Positions 44,720 to 55,084 of a DNA stretch of 64,000 bases are shown piece after piece. The DNA comes from Skeletonema tropicum (Eukaryota; Bacillariophyta; Thalassiosirophyceae; Thalassiosirales; Thalassiosiraceae). The notes below the pieces were generated by a model that saw only the letters and a program-made list of their open reading frames with translations, was not told the origin of the DNA and did not search any database. Position 1 is the stretch's first letter; each line of letters opens with the position of its first letter. Location of the stretch: positions 62,001 to 126,000 of the forward strand of contig CM074145.1 in NCBI GenBank assembly GCA_037178625.1, in the 5' to 3' direction. The translations under genes and the position numbers were made by a program.

Positions 44720-44782
44720 CCCCCCCACAATTCGATATCACGTAGTCGATATCGGATTGTACCAAATAGCATCTCTATCCTT

Positions 44783-45067
44783 TCAATAAAGGACAAAGGA
44801 AGTCCACTTTACAATGAGTGACGTGACCAAGTTGTCTCCAACATCATTGGGGTAATCAAGGGTTGTTTTTGTAACTGAATCATCTGGGTTACCCCGGTCG
44901 ATCCCAGGATTCCACTGGCTACCATACAGACCCATTTGATCGCCTGAATGCATTAAGGTAACGGGAATATCAGCCACTAGGTAACCTTCGTCAATCATAA
45001 ACGACCACGGTTTTTCCTGCACTCCAGAGTTAGTTCCAATAATATTCTGCTGATCCACATCGTTCAT
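44783..45067 (-). CDS. Reading frame 3 of the small LTR element
   Basis: 94 residues of unknown function beginning MNDVDQQNIIGTNSGVQEK. It lies two bases after the stop of the upstream frame (45069-45428) and shares the IIGTN word with it, so it may be the C-terminal part of one protein separated by a stop. No domain recognised. Confidence 0.35.
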   Translation of the reverse strand: MNDVDQQNIIGTNSGVQEKPWSFMIDEGYLVADIPVTLMHSGDQMGLYGSQWNPGIDRGNPDDSVTKTTLDYPNDVGDNLVTSLIVKWTSFVLY

Positions 45068-45068
45068 C

Positions 45069-45428
45069 TTAGGCTAACTTAGGTCCAATACATTTCCTCT
45101 GCTCAACATCGGTTGTCTTAGTTCCAATACAGTTCCGCTGCTTAACATCGGTTGTTTGAGTTCCAATACGTTTCCTCTGCTCAACTTCAGTTGTCTTAGT
45201 TTCAACACAATTCCACTGCTCAATTTCAATTTTGTTAGTTCCAATACGAGTCCTCTGCGCGCTATCATTCAGCACTATATCCGCTGCTGTAACCTCAGTC
45301 GGTTCAAGCTTCATGGAGCTCTCTTCTTCATCAGTATTGTATTCGTCCTCAACCTTCGGTTCAAGCTTCATGGAACTCTCTTCTTCATCAGTATTGTATT
45401 CGTCCTCAACCTTCGGTTCAAGCTTCAT
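45069..45428 (-). CDS. Repeat-containing reading frame 2 of the small LTR element
   Basis: 119 residues. Two 19-residue units of MKLEPKVEDEYNTDEEESS, plus partial ones on either side, are followed by 14-residue units of RIGT-TTDVEQRKC type. The repeats are acidic with Thr/Gln-rich ends. The unit (57 bases) is also visible in the DNA upstream of the first Met. Function unknown. Confidence 0.4.
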   Translation of the reverse strand: MKLEPKVEDEYNTDEEESSMKLEPKVEDEYNTDEEESSMKLEPTEVTAADIVLNDSAQRTRIGTNKIEIEQWNCVETKTTEVEQRKRIGTQTTDVKQRNCIGTKTTDVEQRKCIGPKLA

Positions 45429-45485
45429 GAAACTCTCTTCTTCATCAGTATTGTATTCGTCCTCAACCTCAAATGCAATATGATT

Positions 45486-45929
45486 TCACTGAGTTGCTGC
45501 TAAAAAAATCTTCCCCGCTGTTTCCAGGTCGTGTTGGAGTTGTGGAAGAGTTTCTACTAATTCCTCATACTCGTCACTGTCTTCATAATTAAATGGTTCA
45601 TACTGAGTAGATTGCTCAGAGTCGTCAAAGGTGTTAATAAGAGTATCCAAGTTGTGTAGCATGTTATCATGGGCTGCGTACACATCGTCGGCGTCCTCGA
45701 CTGGTAAGTACCTAATTGATGTTGTTTGCTTTGTAGGAGGTGTGTCACTGATAAATGTTGGTGAATCTACACCACGTAGTGTTGTTGCTCCGTTAATAAT
45801 ATTGTCATGGCATGTACCTTGTGGAGGTGTGGCAATGACAATTTTGTTTAATAGCGCATGAGTTGCGCCGCCAACAAATTCGTTGGTTGCCAAATTCACA
45901 AATGGAATTATGGCATAAATGAACTTCAT
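45486..45929 (-). CDS. Reading frame 1 of the small LTR element
   Basis: 147 residues starting about 30 bases after the LTR and primer-binding site, as a first element gene should. It begins MKFIYAIIPFVNLATNEFVG and has an acidic C-terminus. No gag zinc knuckle or protease motif is visible. An element-specific protein of unknown role. Confidence 0.45.
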   Translation of the reverse strand: MKFIYAIIPFVNLATNEFVGGATHALLNKIVIATPPQGTCHDNIINGATTLRGVDSPTFISDTPPTKQTTSIRYLPVEDADDVYAAHDNMLHNLDTLINTFDDSEQSTQYEPFNYEDSDEYEELVETLPQLQHDLETAGKIFLAATQ

Positions 45930-45957
45930 TGTTGGTGATTGTATAGGCTCTATAACC

Positions 45958-45988
45958 TGTTAGTATCCTCGATCTCCCTACTTCCAAT
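45958..45988 (-). repeat. Split LTR, first part
   Basis: 31 bases identical to the start of 44599-44719. Ends at AT, the duplicated target of the inserted transposon. Confidence 0.88.
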
Positions 45989-46108
45989 GGAGCTTGGGTA
46001 TTTTGAGCTATTGGCCTGCGCGCTCCTCCCGCTCTTTTTTTTGTGAAAAACCACATCTCACGAAGACCTCTGCCTCGACATCAATTGAGCAGAGAGTCCA
46101 TATCACAA

Positions 46109-46844
46109 TTATTTGTGGATATAATTCATCGGTAATACTCTTTCTAGACCATATTTTGATGCAGAATCCAATGGTGTTTTCGGAAGTTTGCCAAATCTTT
46201 TAGTAACAAACGTATTTGCGACCACATCGTAGGCATCGATTTTTGGTCTATTTGGGTGGAAGCTGCAAATATTGTCGTAGGGGGAATACAATAATCGATT
46301 CATAAGGCCCCCCGCGGCACTCCCTGCTTTATATTGATATAGATGACCGATATGGGTGGTCATAACGCCATGGTATTTGCCTCGGCATTGCTAATAGGCC
46401 ATGTCTCTTGAGGGTGTCATATTTTTATGATAGTGACCAGATTCATGTGTGGGCATGAAACCTCAATTGATGGTATTACCCTATGCAAGTACACATAATA
46501 TTGCATTCTCCTAACTTAACAATGAATATGGTCCAGTGTCTATGTGATAACGCAAGGTTAAAGCTACCTTGCTCTTTATTATCTGCTGCGGCCTGTAACA
46601 CATACATTATTATCAACATGTAACATAGAAGACATGGTAAGTGCTTGGTGAAGGTTGCGTCTACAATGATAATACAACCATTAAAATTAGGTTTATTACA
46701 TGAATTTTGTTCTACATTGTTATTATTATGTTGATTGTTGAATAGGTCGACAGGAAGACACATGTTACACCCCAGATGCGTCCAATAGACTATCTTTTCT
46801 TCTAGCTGACAAACCTCCTTCGATAATGTCGCCACACCCTCCAT
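46109..46844 (-). pseudogene. Broken gene of the nested transposon
   Basis: A minus-strand frame at 46109-46363 (84 residues, including NRLLYSPYDNICSFHP and RPKIDAYDVVANTF) continues upstream in the same frame past one TAG into MPTHESGHYHKNMTPSRD. A further frame at 46476-46844 (VCQLEEKIVYWTHLGCN...) precedes it. Composition is coding-like, but stops interrupt it and no domain is recognised. It is probably the decayed product of the element. Confidence 0.4.
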
Positions 46845-46849
46845 CCAGT

Positions 46850-47960
46850 GCAGTATTTCTCAACAAACGGTTGAAAACTCTAGTTCCAAATTGATACCTT
46901 CTACCAGCGGTTGGGTATATTGTTTGTTTGAGACCCTATTCATCTTCTTTCACACAGCAGATTCGTTCCGTAGTGGATGCACAGAATGCCGCCTCTTTGA
47001 CTCGATGATAGCAATGGAAATTACCGACTCCTTGCGAAGAGATGGCGCAGTTATCAACACTCACGTTGCCACTGCTGCTGAATTGTAAGTCACCCGACGC
47101 CTCAGATTGATTGCAAGCACCAAAGCCGTAGTATTGGAGTGATGATGAAAGGAGTACCAGCAAAAGACAGCATCAATGACAGCCCATTAAAGTATAATCC
47201 TCCTCACAAGATTATCAAAATATTGTTGCGTGTTCCCGCAGTCCTGATCATTATCTCCTCTGCCGCTCAAAGTACAATATAATGCCCTCCCTCAAAGTGT
47301 TGTGTAAGTAATAATTACTGACACAAGCTACCACAACGTGGCCATAATGTCACCTGAGCCGCACCATATGGAGACAAGACGCCACTAGGTCCATCAAACC
47401 CACTATATTGTCGTGTTGTAAATATAATCTCGCTCTATTTGTTGTATCATCCCCACACCTCTCCTCTTGTACGTTGCGCTGTAATGGTCTTTTTTCCGTT
47501 TGGAATTTCATATCACTGCCTCTTTGCTAATTCCGGGGTGATGGAAAAACTGTTGGTTATTTGCTTAATTACACTCGAAGGGTAGTAACTTGTGACATTG
47601 CTCTAGATAATTGTAGATAATTTCGCCCCTGGAGGGCAAACCATGACGTACTTTAAGATTTCCGTTAATTTTTTTGTACGTTGTGCTGTATTTTTGCGAT
47701 AAGCCACGCTGTATCGTTGGACAATCAAGAGGTCTCATATCGGCGGTTCCTCACGGATTAAAACGAAACCAACTCGTCAGTTATTGTTATATCATCACTT
47801 CTATCGAATAGGGTAGTAATGGAAGAGTGAATATGGCCAAAAGGTCCTCTGTTCATGGGGGGGGGCGGTGCATTGTTGCATTTGTTGCAAAATAACGGTC
47901 ATTTTGGGTAGGCGACACCCAAAATAAAGGCTCTGGGCGCTTTGGCAGAAATTCCTTCAC
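46850..47960. other. Transposon interior without recognised gene
   Basis: Short frames only. Includes a G run at about 47858-47866. Confidence 0.4.
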
Positions 47961-48201
47961 GTCATGAGGTCATATCAGTCCACTGAGGACATCGCCGCCG
48001 GCATTTAGTGATGCCGACCGACGTTCCGCTCCATACCATAGCCGCCGCCTCCGCCATGGTTCTGGTGTGCAAAGTGATCAAATATTTTGAAAAGTGTGTG
48101 AAACGGCTAGAAAAATGATGGAGGGGGCGCCCCGTTTCCCCGCTGGAGTGACCCCTGGAAAAGGCGCGCAGGCCAAGAAACCGAAAATACCCAAGCTCCA
48201 T

Positions 48202-48291
48202 CGATGCTATTGATAGATTAGATAGGAGATAAAAGATAATGATTAGAGTATTTCCGTACTCTACTTGTATCTACGTACGTGTAATCTAACA
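48202..48291 (-). repeat. Split LTR, second part
   Basis: 90 bases completing the 121-base LTR, with one difference from the intact copy noted (agataaaaga against agataaatga). Followed by the GGTGG target duplication. Confidence 0.88.
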
Positions 48292-48655
48292 GGTGGATAG
48301 GGATAGGCCTGGGATAGGCCTTAGGCTTAACGTTATATCGGGCATGCGGGCTTGCCCACAACATATACATATACTCGTATAGGAGTATAGGTGTGGGGTG
48401 AATTTTACAGGAAATAGGGTCATTTTGAGGTATATTTTTTGTCACTTTACCTACGGACTCTCTATATTTTGAGCCGATATCCGATTATCCACAGTTGTTG
48501 GGCCAATGTGGGCGCCACCAACAAAAGAGTACCAAAAGCGCCCCCTATCCCGCATATACAGCTTAAGGGTTAACTTTCTGTGCATTATTTCGCAAAGTTG
48601 TCAAGTCTACGATCAAATATTTACTGACACATCATACAATATTCACGACTACATA
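48292..48655. repeat. Dispersed repeat, second copy, right part
   Basis: Continues 44514-44598. See 43651-44010. Confidence 0.7.
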
Positions 48656-48796
48656 CTACCGAACAAACGAATTCTCCACAAGAACCAACATTCTTACATA
48701 AGTAATATAACAGAAATTTCATAAAATGTTATACAATAATCATAAACAATTATAAAATTAAACATCCTTCACTCTGTATAAGTAGCATCATTAAGT

Positions 48797-49231
48797 ATGA
48801 AAAGAAGCAACAACGAATCAATGCTCACTGCCAACAAGAAGTCGCGTGAAATCGCTTCTTGCTTGCAAACATGTACATCTACAGCCGATCCTACTCCTAC
48901 CGAAGTCGACGTGAACAAGGACATTTCTGCACAAGATCTCAAATCCCTCAAGAAGCAAGACCCTTTCCTTTACTACTCTATCCCGGGTGTACGTGAAGCC
49001 ACCATTCGTCTCGAAGACGAAGACGTCGATATGCATCAGGTAGCTCTGAACGGACTGAGGAGACAGGGCAGTCCAGCAAGTCCTACAAGTGAGACTGTCA
49101 AGGTGAAGCGGTGCAAAAGGCACACCTTTGAATGCCACATTGATTTGCTGGTAGAAGATCTTGGCTTGGAGGAACTACCTGGAGGCTTGAACTTCGGAAT
49201 ATTGGGTGACATCTTATCTGAGTTGTTTTAA
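48797..49231 (+). CDS. Small hypothetical protein
   Basis: 144 residues, single exon. The N-terminus is basic and the middle is SLKKQDPFLYYSIPGVREA followed by an acidic EDEDVD. A basic KVKRCKRHTFECH precedes a C-terminal helix-rich stretch (IDLLVEDLGLEELPGG). No membrane segment or known domain. Composition and codon regularity support coding. The DPFLYYSIP segment has the look of a family confined to diatoms, which a database search would settle. Confidence 0.6.
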   Translation: MKRSNNESMLTANKKSREIASCLQTCTSTADPTPTEVDVNKDISAQDLKSLKKQDPFLYYSIPGVREATIRLEDEDVDMHQVALNGLRRQGSPASPTSETVKVKRCKRHTFECHIDLLVEDLGLEELPGGLNFGILGDILSELF

Positions 49232-50165
49232 CTTCTTGAAGCCCTATATAGCCCACATGTTCGCTTTAAGTACAAGTACTTGACCACGCACTAGCACTCT
49301 AGAGCATTGGCATTATCTAAAGTTAAAGTAGATTATTATTCCGCAGAGTCATGAATCATGAAGTAGCTTTTCAATACCACCTACAGTCTTATAGTTATAA
49401 GAAGTATACACGCCAATCATACTCATGTTTACAGCTGGCCATTCCTACACGGCAACCACCCCCAAAATCCACTTCCTCCAACAGTTCGGTTTTGCCTGCA
49501 CCAAATAAAGCCTTGTGTTCCACACATCCGTCGACCAGTTCGTGCTCGTGCTGTGCCCAGCAGGCCCCAAGCTACAAGGCGTCTTCGGGACCGGTAGCCG
49601 GATTCCCTCCGGGCCGGGTTTAAGTTCTCCTTTCTCTACTGGCACTATACATGCTAGAGTGCCTCATAAGTATATAGGGAGTAGCAACTAAAAACATCTA
49701 AGTATCTATCTATCTACTCACGTCACTTCGCCGACAAAATCCTGCACAGTAAAGTCAAGTAAATACAACATCAGTTATTAATGACGTATTTTCGACGACC
49801 ATGGCCTATGTTGTAGTCGTGTTTTAGACGTAATACGGTACTAACTCCGATCTCTAGCTCGAAATAAAGATTCGATCGAGAAGGCATCTATCTCAAAAGG
49901 TCCGTCAAAACCGAGATTCAGATGCCCGTCTTCTATGAATCCTACTGCATTGCTGATCATATGCGAAAGTCGTACCACTGAGCCACTAGTGGTACGACTT
50001 TCGCATATGATCAGCATGCATGTCCTTTGATGCGACAGAGATTCAGATACCATCTCAAAAAGTCCGCCAACCACCACTAACTGCTCCCAAAATCCTCCCC
50101 CAAAATCTTTTGTTCCGACACTGATCAATGATGCACGCTGGTAAAGCCTTCCCTACTACTCAACC
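49232..50165. other. Spacer containing a long perfect palindrome
   Basis: Frames at 49351-49623 (plus) and 49445-49645 (minus) overlap and show no motif. The palindrome is listed separately. Confidence 0.5.
49951..50016. repeat. Perfect inverted repeat, 29-base arms, 8-base loop
   Basis: Arms are 49951-49979 and 49988-50016 with no mismatch, loop gagccact. Nineteen bases of the left arm and loop, read on the minus strand (ggctcagtggtacgacttt), equal 25254-25272 and include a tRNA A-box-like word. Confidence 0.88.
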
Positions 50166-53100
50166 ATGAAGCACCGACGACGACAATGTCGTCAATCATC
50201 TCTTCCATCCGTCACCACTAGTCTACTATTACTATTCCTAGCAGCTGCCTCCTCGGATAATAACAGTATTGCAGCGGCCAGCTCGAATTCTTCCAGCGTG
50301 ACGGCATTCAAATTTGCACCAAAATCTTCAGCGGCAGTACCATACACCAATTCGCCTCTTCTGCCAACCATAGCCGTAGCCATGGCTGTCGACACTTCCC
50401 CTTATTCGAATCACGGCAATGCAGCTATCGATGAGCGGCAGGCTGACAATCCAATTATTCGGAGCGAAGAGGATGAAAAAGTTCAAGAAGTAGTCGCGTC
50501 TGAGGAAGATTTTCTACACACCACAACTGAAACTGATCCGTACGTCACTGAGCCAGCCGCCGCTGCTGCTAACAATGAGAATGACAATCATGATGGCACG
50601 TCAAATAATAAGAATAGCGCCAACGACAGAGATGATTCAATCGCCATCAATAATGATGGCACGGTAAAAGATGCAGTTGATGCGCTGAAGGAATTGGGCG
50701 TGGTGCTGACGGAACAAAATTATTCGAATAGGAGTAATCAGAATGAAACGGAGGCTAATACTTATACTCGGAATCATGGTGTAGTCAACCCTAAAGTTCA
50801 AGTCATGCCGAGAAGAATAATTCAACCTGCGGATAGTGAACATGATGACCACCACCAACAACAACAACAACAGTCACAGCCGCAGCAGCAGCAGCAGGGA
50901 GTGAAGGCACTTTCACGAAGAGAAAAGATGGAACAAGAATTAAGAGAGGCACGACGTGGTCCACAGAAGATGAATCGAATTTCTACTTCAGAGGAGGAGG
51001 AATTGCCTGTTCCGATGATTGAGAGGGTACAAGAAGAAGAAGAAGAAGTTGAGAGTCAGCAGCAGGAACAAGAACGAGAGCAGCAACGAGATGTTGTTCA
51101 ATCTGGATTAAGAGGAGGGGACAATCCGATGGGAGTCATAACTCCACAACAACAACAGAATGAAGACATGACACCTCCCATCCAAGAAAAGCCAAGAAGT
51201 CCGGAACAACAACTTCCGAGTCCAGAACAACAACTTTCAGAGGAGAAACGACGTCCAATCCCATTGCATCATCAAGCAGTGTTGGATAAGGCAAGTCAAC
51301 AGCAGCAGCAACAGCAGCAGCAGGAACAAGATGTGGATCAATCTGGGTTAAGAGGAGGGGACATTCACAATCAGAAGGGGGACGTAACCCCACAACAGCA
51401 GCAACAGAATGGAGACGTGACTCCTCCGATCCAAGAAAAGCCAAGAATTCCAGAACAACAACTTCCAGAGGAGAAACAACGTCCGATGCCATTGCATCAT
51501 CAAGCAGTGTTGGATAAGGCAAGGGAGGTGACGAATGAACAATCGTCTTCTGTTGAAGAGATCATATCTGATTTGGCTGTTTCGAGTAAAGTCGAGTCGA
51601 AATCACTTCCACTACCAAAGCAGGAGCAACAGGAGCAGTCACAGCAACAAGAGCTCATGCAACAACAGCAGGTTCAAAAGCAAAAGCCAATGTCCAATCC
51701 ATCCTCTTCAGTGCAAAATCTGGAGAATCTGCCAGATGCCGTCAAGAATACAATGATGGAAATGGAAAAGAAAGATTTGGAAGAAGGGAAAGAAATTGGG
51801 TATCATTATAAGGAATTGAGGGAACAAAAGAAGAGGGAGGCGGATTTACGTCGACAAAAACTTACTGTTGGAAGAGGTGGTTATGGCGGTAGGTGGTGGC
51901 AGTTTTGTTCGTCCACCACCACAAGCGTTTCGTATTGATGATCCTGATGCAGCACAAAAGTTCGCTGACTACATAGCAAAACAGAAGAAGGGGATGGTGC
52001 GGAAGGAGAAGATTCGACATCCTATCCAGGCGATTGTGGGAGGTGGGGATGGTAGTAGCAATAATCATGGATCAGTTCGGACAAAGGACTCATCGCCAAT
52101 ATGAAGAACTACAAGGCACAAATCAATCATAAAAAGTCGAATCAAAAGATGCCTGATCTAAGACCTGAGGCACAGCCGAAGAAAAGAGTGGGGCAGACAA
52201 TCCTGAAGAAAATCCCGGTTGTGAAGCGAGCAATCAAACGCACTCACGGATTTGAAACTCTCAACGATGCAGCATTATCATTCACTCGAGGGTTGCTAAA
52301 TGGGAGTATTCAGGAATAACAATCATGCATTGGACAAGAAGAGGAAGGCGGCGTTGTTGGATTGGTTGGATTTGCTGTCGATTTCATTACCCCCCGAGCT
52401 TGGATTGCATGAGCTTGATTGACACGTTGAAGATCAACATGGATATTATCGCCCAATCTCCGAGTAATTTGAAGGCTATTATTGATAAGCATCCCATCCC
52501 CGATAGTCAGTACAGCAACTCATGTACAAAAGGTGTTGATCACCAGGGTTTCTTTTGTGGCTTTTGGAAACTATTGCACGTCGCGTCTGTCGGATTTGCA
52601 GAACAGCAAGGAGGTTTGATGTTGCGTGAGTTGCACCCGAATATTCGAGTGTTCAGTCCAAAGGAAGCGGGATTAGTTTTGCGCGAGTACATGGGAATGT
52701 TCTTCAACTGCGATAAATGTTCCAATCGTTTTATTGCGCAGTATGACGAGTGCAAGTTCCAGAGCTTGTAATCGTCTGACTGACAAAACAGTTGATGCTC
52801 CTGATGAGAGTTGGGCCGAGTTTCCACTTTGGCTGTGGGAGGTTCACAATGATGTGAGTCGGTCGAAGGCTGAGAGAGCAGCAGATTTCCACGAGAAGCA
52901 AAATAGGAAAGCAGAGGCCAAGAAATGGGAGCGATACATGGGTGCTGTATACCCACATCTTGATCAATGTTTGAGTTGTTGGACTGCGGAAGGAACGTGG
53001 GATCTTGGTGCAGTCTATAATCATTTGGAGAAAGAGTATTGGACGTTTGGGGTGGTTGTGGACTCTAAAATTGAGACATTGCTGGATTACAAAGAAGCTA

Positions 53101-53276
53101 GTGTGGACAGTGTGTCATATGGTCTAGGTGCTTACCTCGGCTTGGGGGTGGCTATTTTGTTGACGTATGTAATAAAGAAGTACAAGATTCGAGCCTCTGG
53201 AAGACACAAAAAAGAAGACGAGAATCTGTTTCCAAGTAGAAGTGGAGATGGAAAGATAAAGTACAGAGATTCTTAA
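50166..53276 (+). pseudogene. QSOX-like sulfhydryl oxidase, frame broken in its 3' half
   Basis: An intact 590-codon 5' part (50166-51938) has a signal peptide (SLLLLFLAAASS), Gln/Glu-rich low-complexity tracts and two long repeats around QSGLRGGD and HHQAVLDKA. Coding character then continues through successive frames, with shifts near 51880, 52085, 52305, 52410 and 52770. The last parts form an Erv1/ALR-type domain: CGFWKLLHVAS (the FAD-side W..LH), FFNCDKCSNRF (CxxC near 52709-52720), WLWEVHNDVSRSK (HN-V) and CLSCW. A final membrane segment (LGVAILLTYVIKK) follows. Signal peptide, Erv domain and C-terminal anchor match QSOX topology, an oxidase of the secretory path that makes disulfides. 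No thioredoxin domain is seen. Five shifts suggest decay; assembly errors are the alternative. Confidence 0.6.
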
Positions 53277-53354
53277 ACTAAAATTGATTGTTCAATGTTC
53301 TATGTATTACACATTTGCTCGGGAGGTAGAGGTGCATGTCGGTACACACAATAC

Positions 53355-54929
53355 CTATGTAATTCCCAACCCAGTGTCAGCAAATAGTTGTGGGAGGCTT
53401 TGCCATGATGTGATGACCTCGTACAATCGAGAAAGACACTCTACGTCTTTGGAAGAAGTCTTTTCCCTCGTACGTGTGAGAGGATTCCACGTTCCATAAT
53501 ACGATTTCACTGCATCCATGCTTGGCATGGTCTTCGGAGCAATATCCTTGCCGAAACTGTTGTATCCAATCCTCTGTTGAAGAAGTTCTAGTAGAATGGG
53601 CATCAACTCTAATGGAATACTATCAAAGCTGCGAGGATTGTACAGGTCAGTGTTCACATGGTTGATCGCCAAGACAACTTTGTAGCGAATTTTTTCTCCT
53701 TCACTCGCGTCAAGAGCATTGATCTTTCGCATAGTCTCCTCAAAGGAGTCGTTATGATTAAAGCCAGTCATGGACAATGCACAAGTGTGATTACTAGCTG
53801 CAATGGAGTCGAGGCTTGTCGTGTCAAAAAGGGCTGCTTTGACAATCTTGGTCCTTCCACCATCTACTTGTGGGGTAGACCGGCTCTCATCCAACCCAAA
53901 AACACCATTTACGTATCCCCATCTGCGCCTTGCTCTCTTTTGGACAGTCTTCAACGACTTGTTGCCCGTCAAGTCGAACTTCAGTAGAGTCGAGTTGTTC
54001 TGCAACATGTCGATCACCGCGGGGCAGCATTGATTGTTGAGCCAATTATTGCTCAGATCAAGTTGCTGCAAAGTTGTGTTCTCCTTCAATGCCGGCAACA
54101 GAACATTCGCTCCTTTCGAAGTCAAGTGATTGTTGGACATGATGAGCGTGATCAACAACTTGCACTCTGTACTTTCGAGGAAGCGTGCCATCATTTTGGC
54201 TCCTGCAAGAGGAAGCTTGTTGTGGCTGAGATCAAGACGAGTCAACTTGCTGAAGGATTTGGCAATCTTCTTCGTGTTACGAAGGATGCCCGGTAGCTGT
54301 AGGTTATTGGAGTGCAGACAGAAGCTTTCAATCGTCTTATTCTTCACAAGAGCATCAGACAGAAGCTTTTTGTTGTCATTACTTAGGGCTGCTCCGTTCA
54401 AAGAAAATGAAGTGATAGAATTCTTCTTTCCGATGAATTTTGCTACAAGCGCCACGCTTTCCGTATCAAAGTCTTCATGCCCAATTTCCAGCGTATCACA
54501 ATTCTTGCATGCAGTAAGAATCTTATCCACGCTAGTCCTCCCGCCTGCGAAACTGCAATATGCCAAATTTACATTGTAGAGAGAAGGGTGCTTCTTGAGT
54601 GCCTTGGCAAGAGCCTTTGCTGTGTCCTCCGGCTCAATTTTAGTACGTGAAATATTGAGCGTGAAAAGTGTCGTGTTGTTAGCAACAAAATCCACCAAAG
54701 AAGAGAGGCCATCTGAAGACAGACTGCAGTTGGACAACTCCAACGTGCTCAATGAAGTGATATTACCGAGAGTTGGAAGGATGTTCTTCCTTAGCCAAGA
54801 TGATGGAGGGAGGTGGAAATTGGTAATCTTGAACGTCTCAAGAGACTTATGACGCTGAATGCCTTGCGCAAAGTACTCGTAACAAGGCAGCATTTTTGGG
54901 TCTTTATTAAACGATCGAGCAGCAGACAT
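53355..54929 (-). CDS. Ribonuclease-inhibitor-type leucine-rich-repeat protein
   Basis: About 524 residues from the ATG at 54929. About ten LRRs of the RNI type (28-29 residues) occupy roughly 30-320, for example LSTLELSNCSLSSDGLSSL, LTRLDLSHNKLPLAGAKMM and LQQLDLSNNWLNN. The C-terminal 200 residues (from about RRRWGYVNG) have no recognised domain but include RYKVVLAINHVNTDLYNPRS and SYYGTWNPLTRTREK. No signal peptide or membrane segment, so it is predicted cytosolic or nuclear. Such proteins act as protein-binding scaffolds; the partner is unknown. It is tail to tail with the QSOX-like gene, 78 bases apart. Confidence 0.75.
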   Translation of the reverse strand: MSAARSFNKDPKMLPCYEYFAQGIQRHKSLETFKITNFHLPPSSWLRKNILPTLGNITSLSTLELSNCSLSSDGLSSLVDFVANNTTLFTLNISRTKIEPEDTAKALAKALKKHPSLYNVNLAYCSFAGGRTSVDKILTACKNCDTLEIGHEDFDTESVALVAKFIGKKNSITSFSLNGAALSNDNKKLLSDALVKNKTIESFCLHSNNLQLPGILRNTKKIAKSFSKLTRLDLSHNKLPLAGAKMMARFLESTECKLLITLIMSNNHLTSKGANVLLPALKENTTLQQLDLSNNWLNNQCCPAVIDMLQNNSTLLKFDLTGNKSLKTVQKRARRRWGYVNGVFGLDESRSTPQVDGGRTKIVKAALFDTTSLDSIAASNHTCALSMTGFNHNDSFEETMRKINALDASEGEKIRYKVVLAINHVNTDLYNPRSFDSIPLELMPILLELLQQRIGYNSFGKDIAPKTMPSMDAVKSYYGTWNPLTRTREKTSSKDVECLSRLYEVITSWQSLPQLFADTGLGIT

Positions 54930-55084
54930 CAAGTAACAGTCAGCAATGTATAAATATCGTGATGTTAAGGCGATGAAGTAAATTTAGAATCAATCAACTT
55001 ACGATATGGTACCTGAGACAATTTTTTCGAACTCCGACCAAACACACGCTCCAACGTGATGGAGCGCTTACTCTGCCTGGATAA

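Larger units (their letters stand above)
45989..48199. mobile_element. DNA transposon, 2211 bp, nested in the LTR
   Basis: Ends are inverted repeats: ggagcttgggtatttt at 45989-46004 and its complement at 48184-48199. A second matching block, ttggcctgcgcgc, lies further in (near 46012-46023 and 48158-48171 inverted). AT flanks both ends (45987-45988 and 48200-48201), and removing the element plus one AT restores the LTR exactly. AT duplications are known for ISL2EU/IS4EU-type elements; no transposase is recognisable, so the superfamily is open. Confidence 0.85.
44599..48291 (-). mobile_element. Very small LTR retrotransposon (about 1.48 kb) split by a later insertion
   Basis: Two 121-base LTRs start TGTTAG and end CTAACA: 44599-44719, and 45958-45988 plus 48202-48291. 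GGTGG (44594-44598 and 48292-48296) is a 5-bp target duplication. On the minus strand the first LTR is followed by GGTTATAGAGCC, a plausible primer-binding site of Ty1/copia look. The last LTR is preceded by a G run (44720-44726), a clear polypurine tract. The 1238-base interior has three minus-strand frames but no gag, protease, integrase or reverse transcriptase. It is therefore non-autonomous, of TRIM/LARD type but with its own reading frames. The right-hand LTR was later split by the DNA transposon at 45989-48199. Confidence 0.88.

Noticed and set aside
52325..53276. Two separate genes in the Erv region
   Set aside because: Conserved motifs of one Erv/ALR domain are shared between the two frames in the right order, so they are parts of one broken gene.
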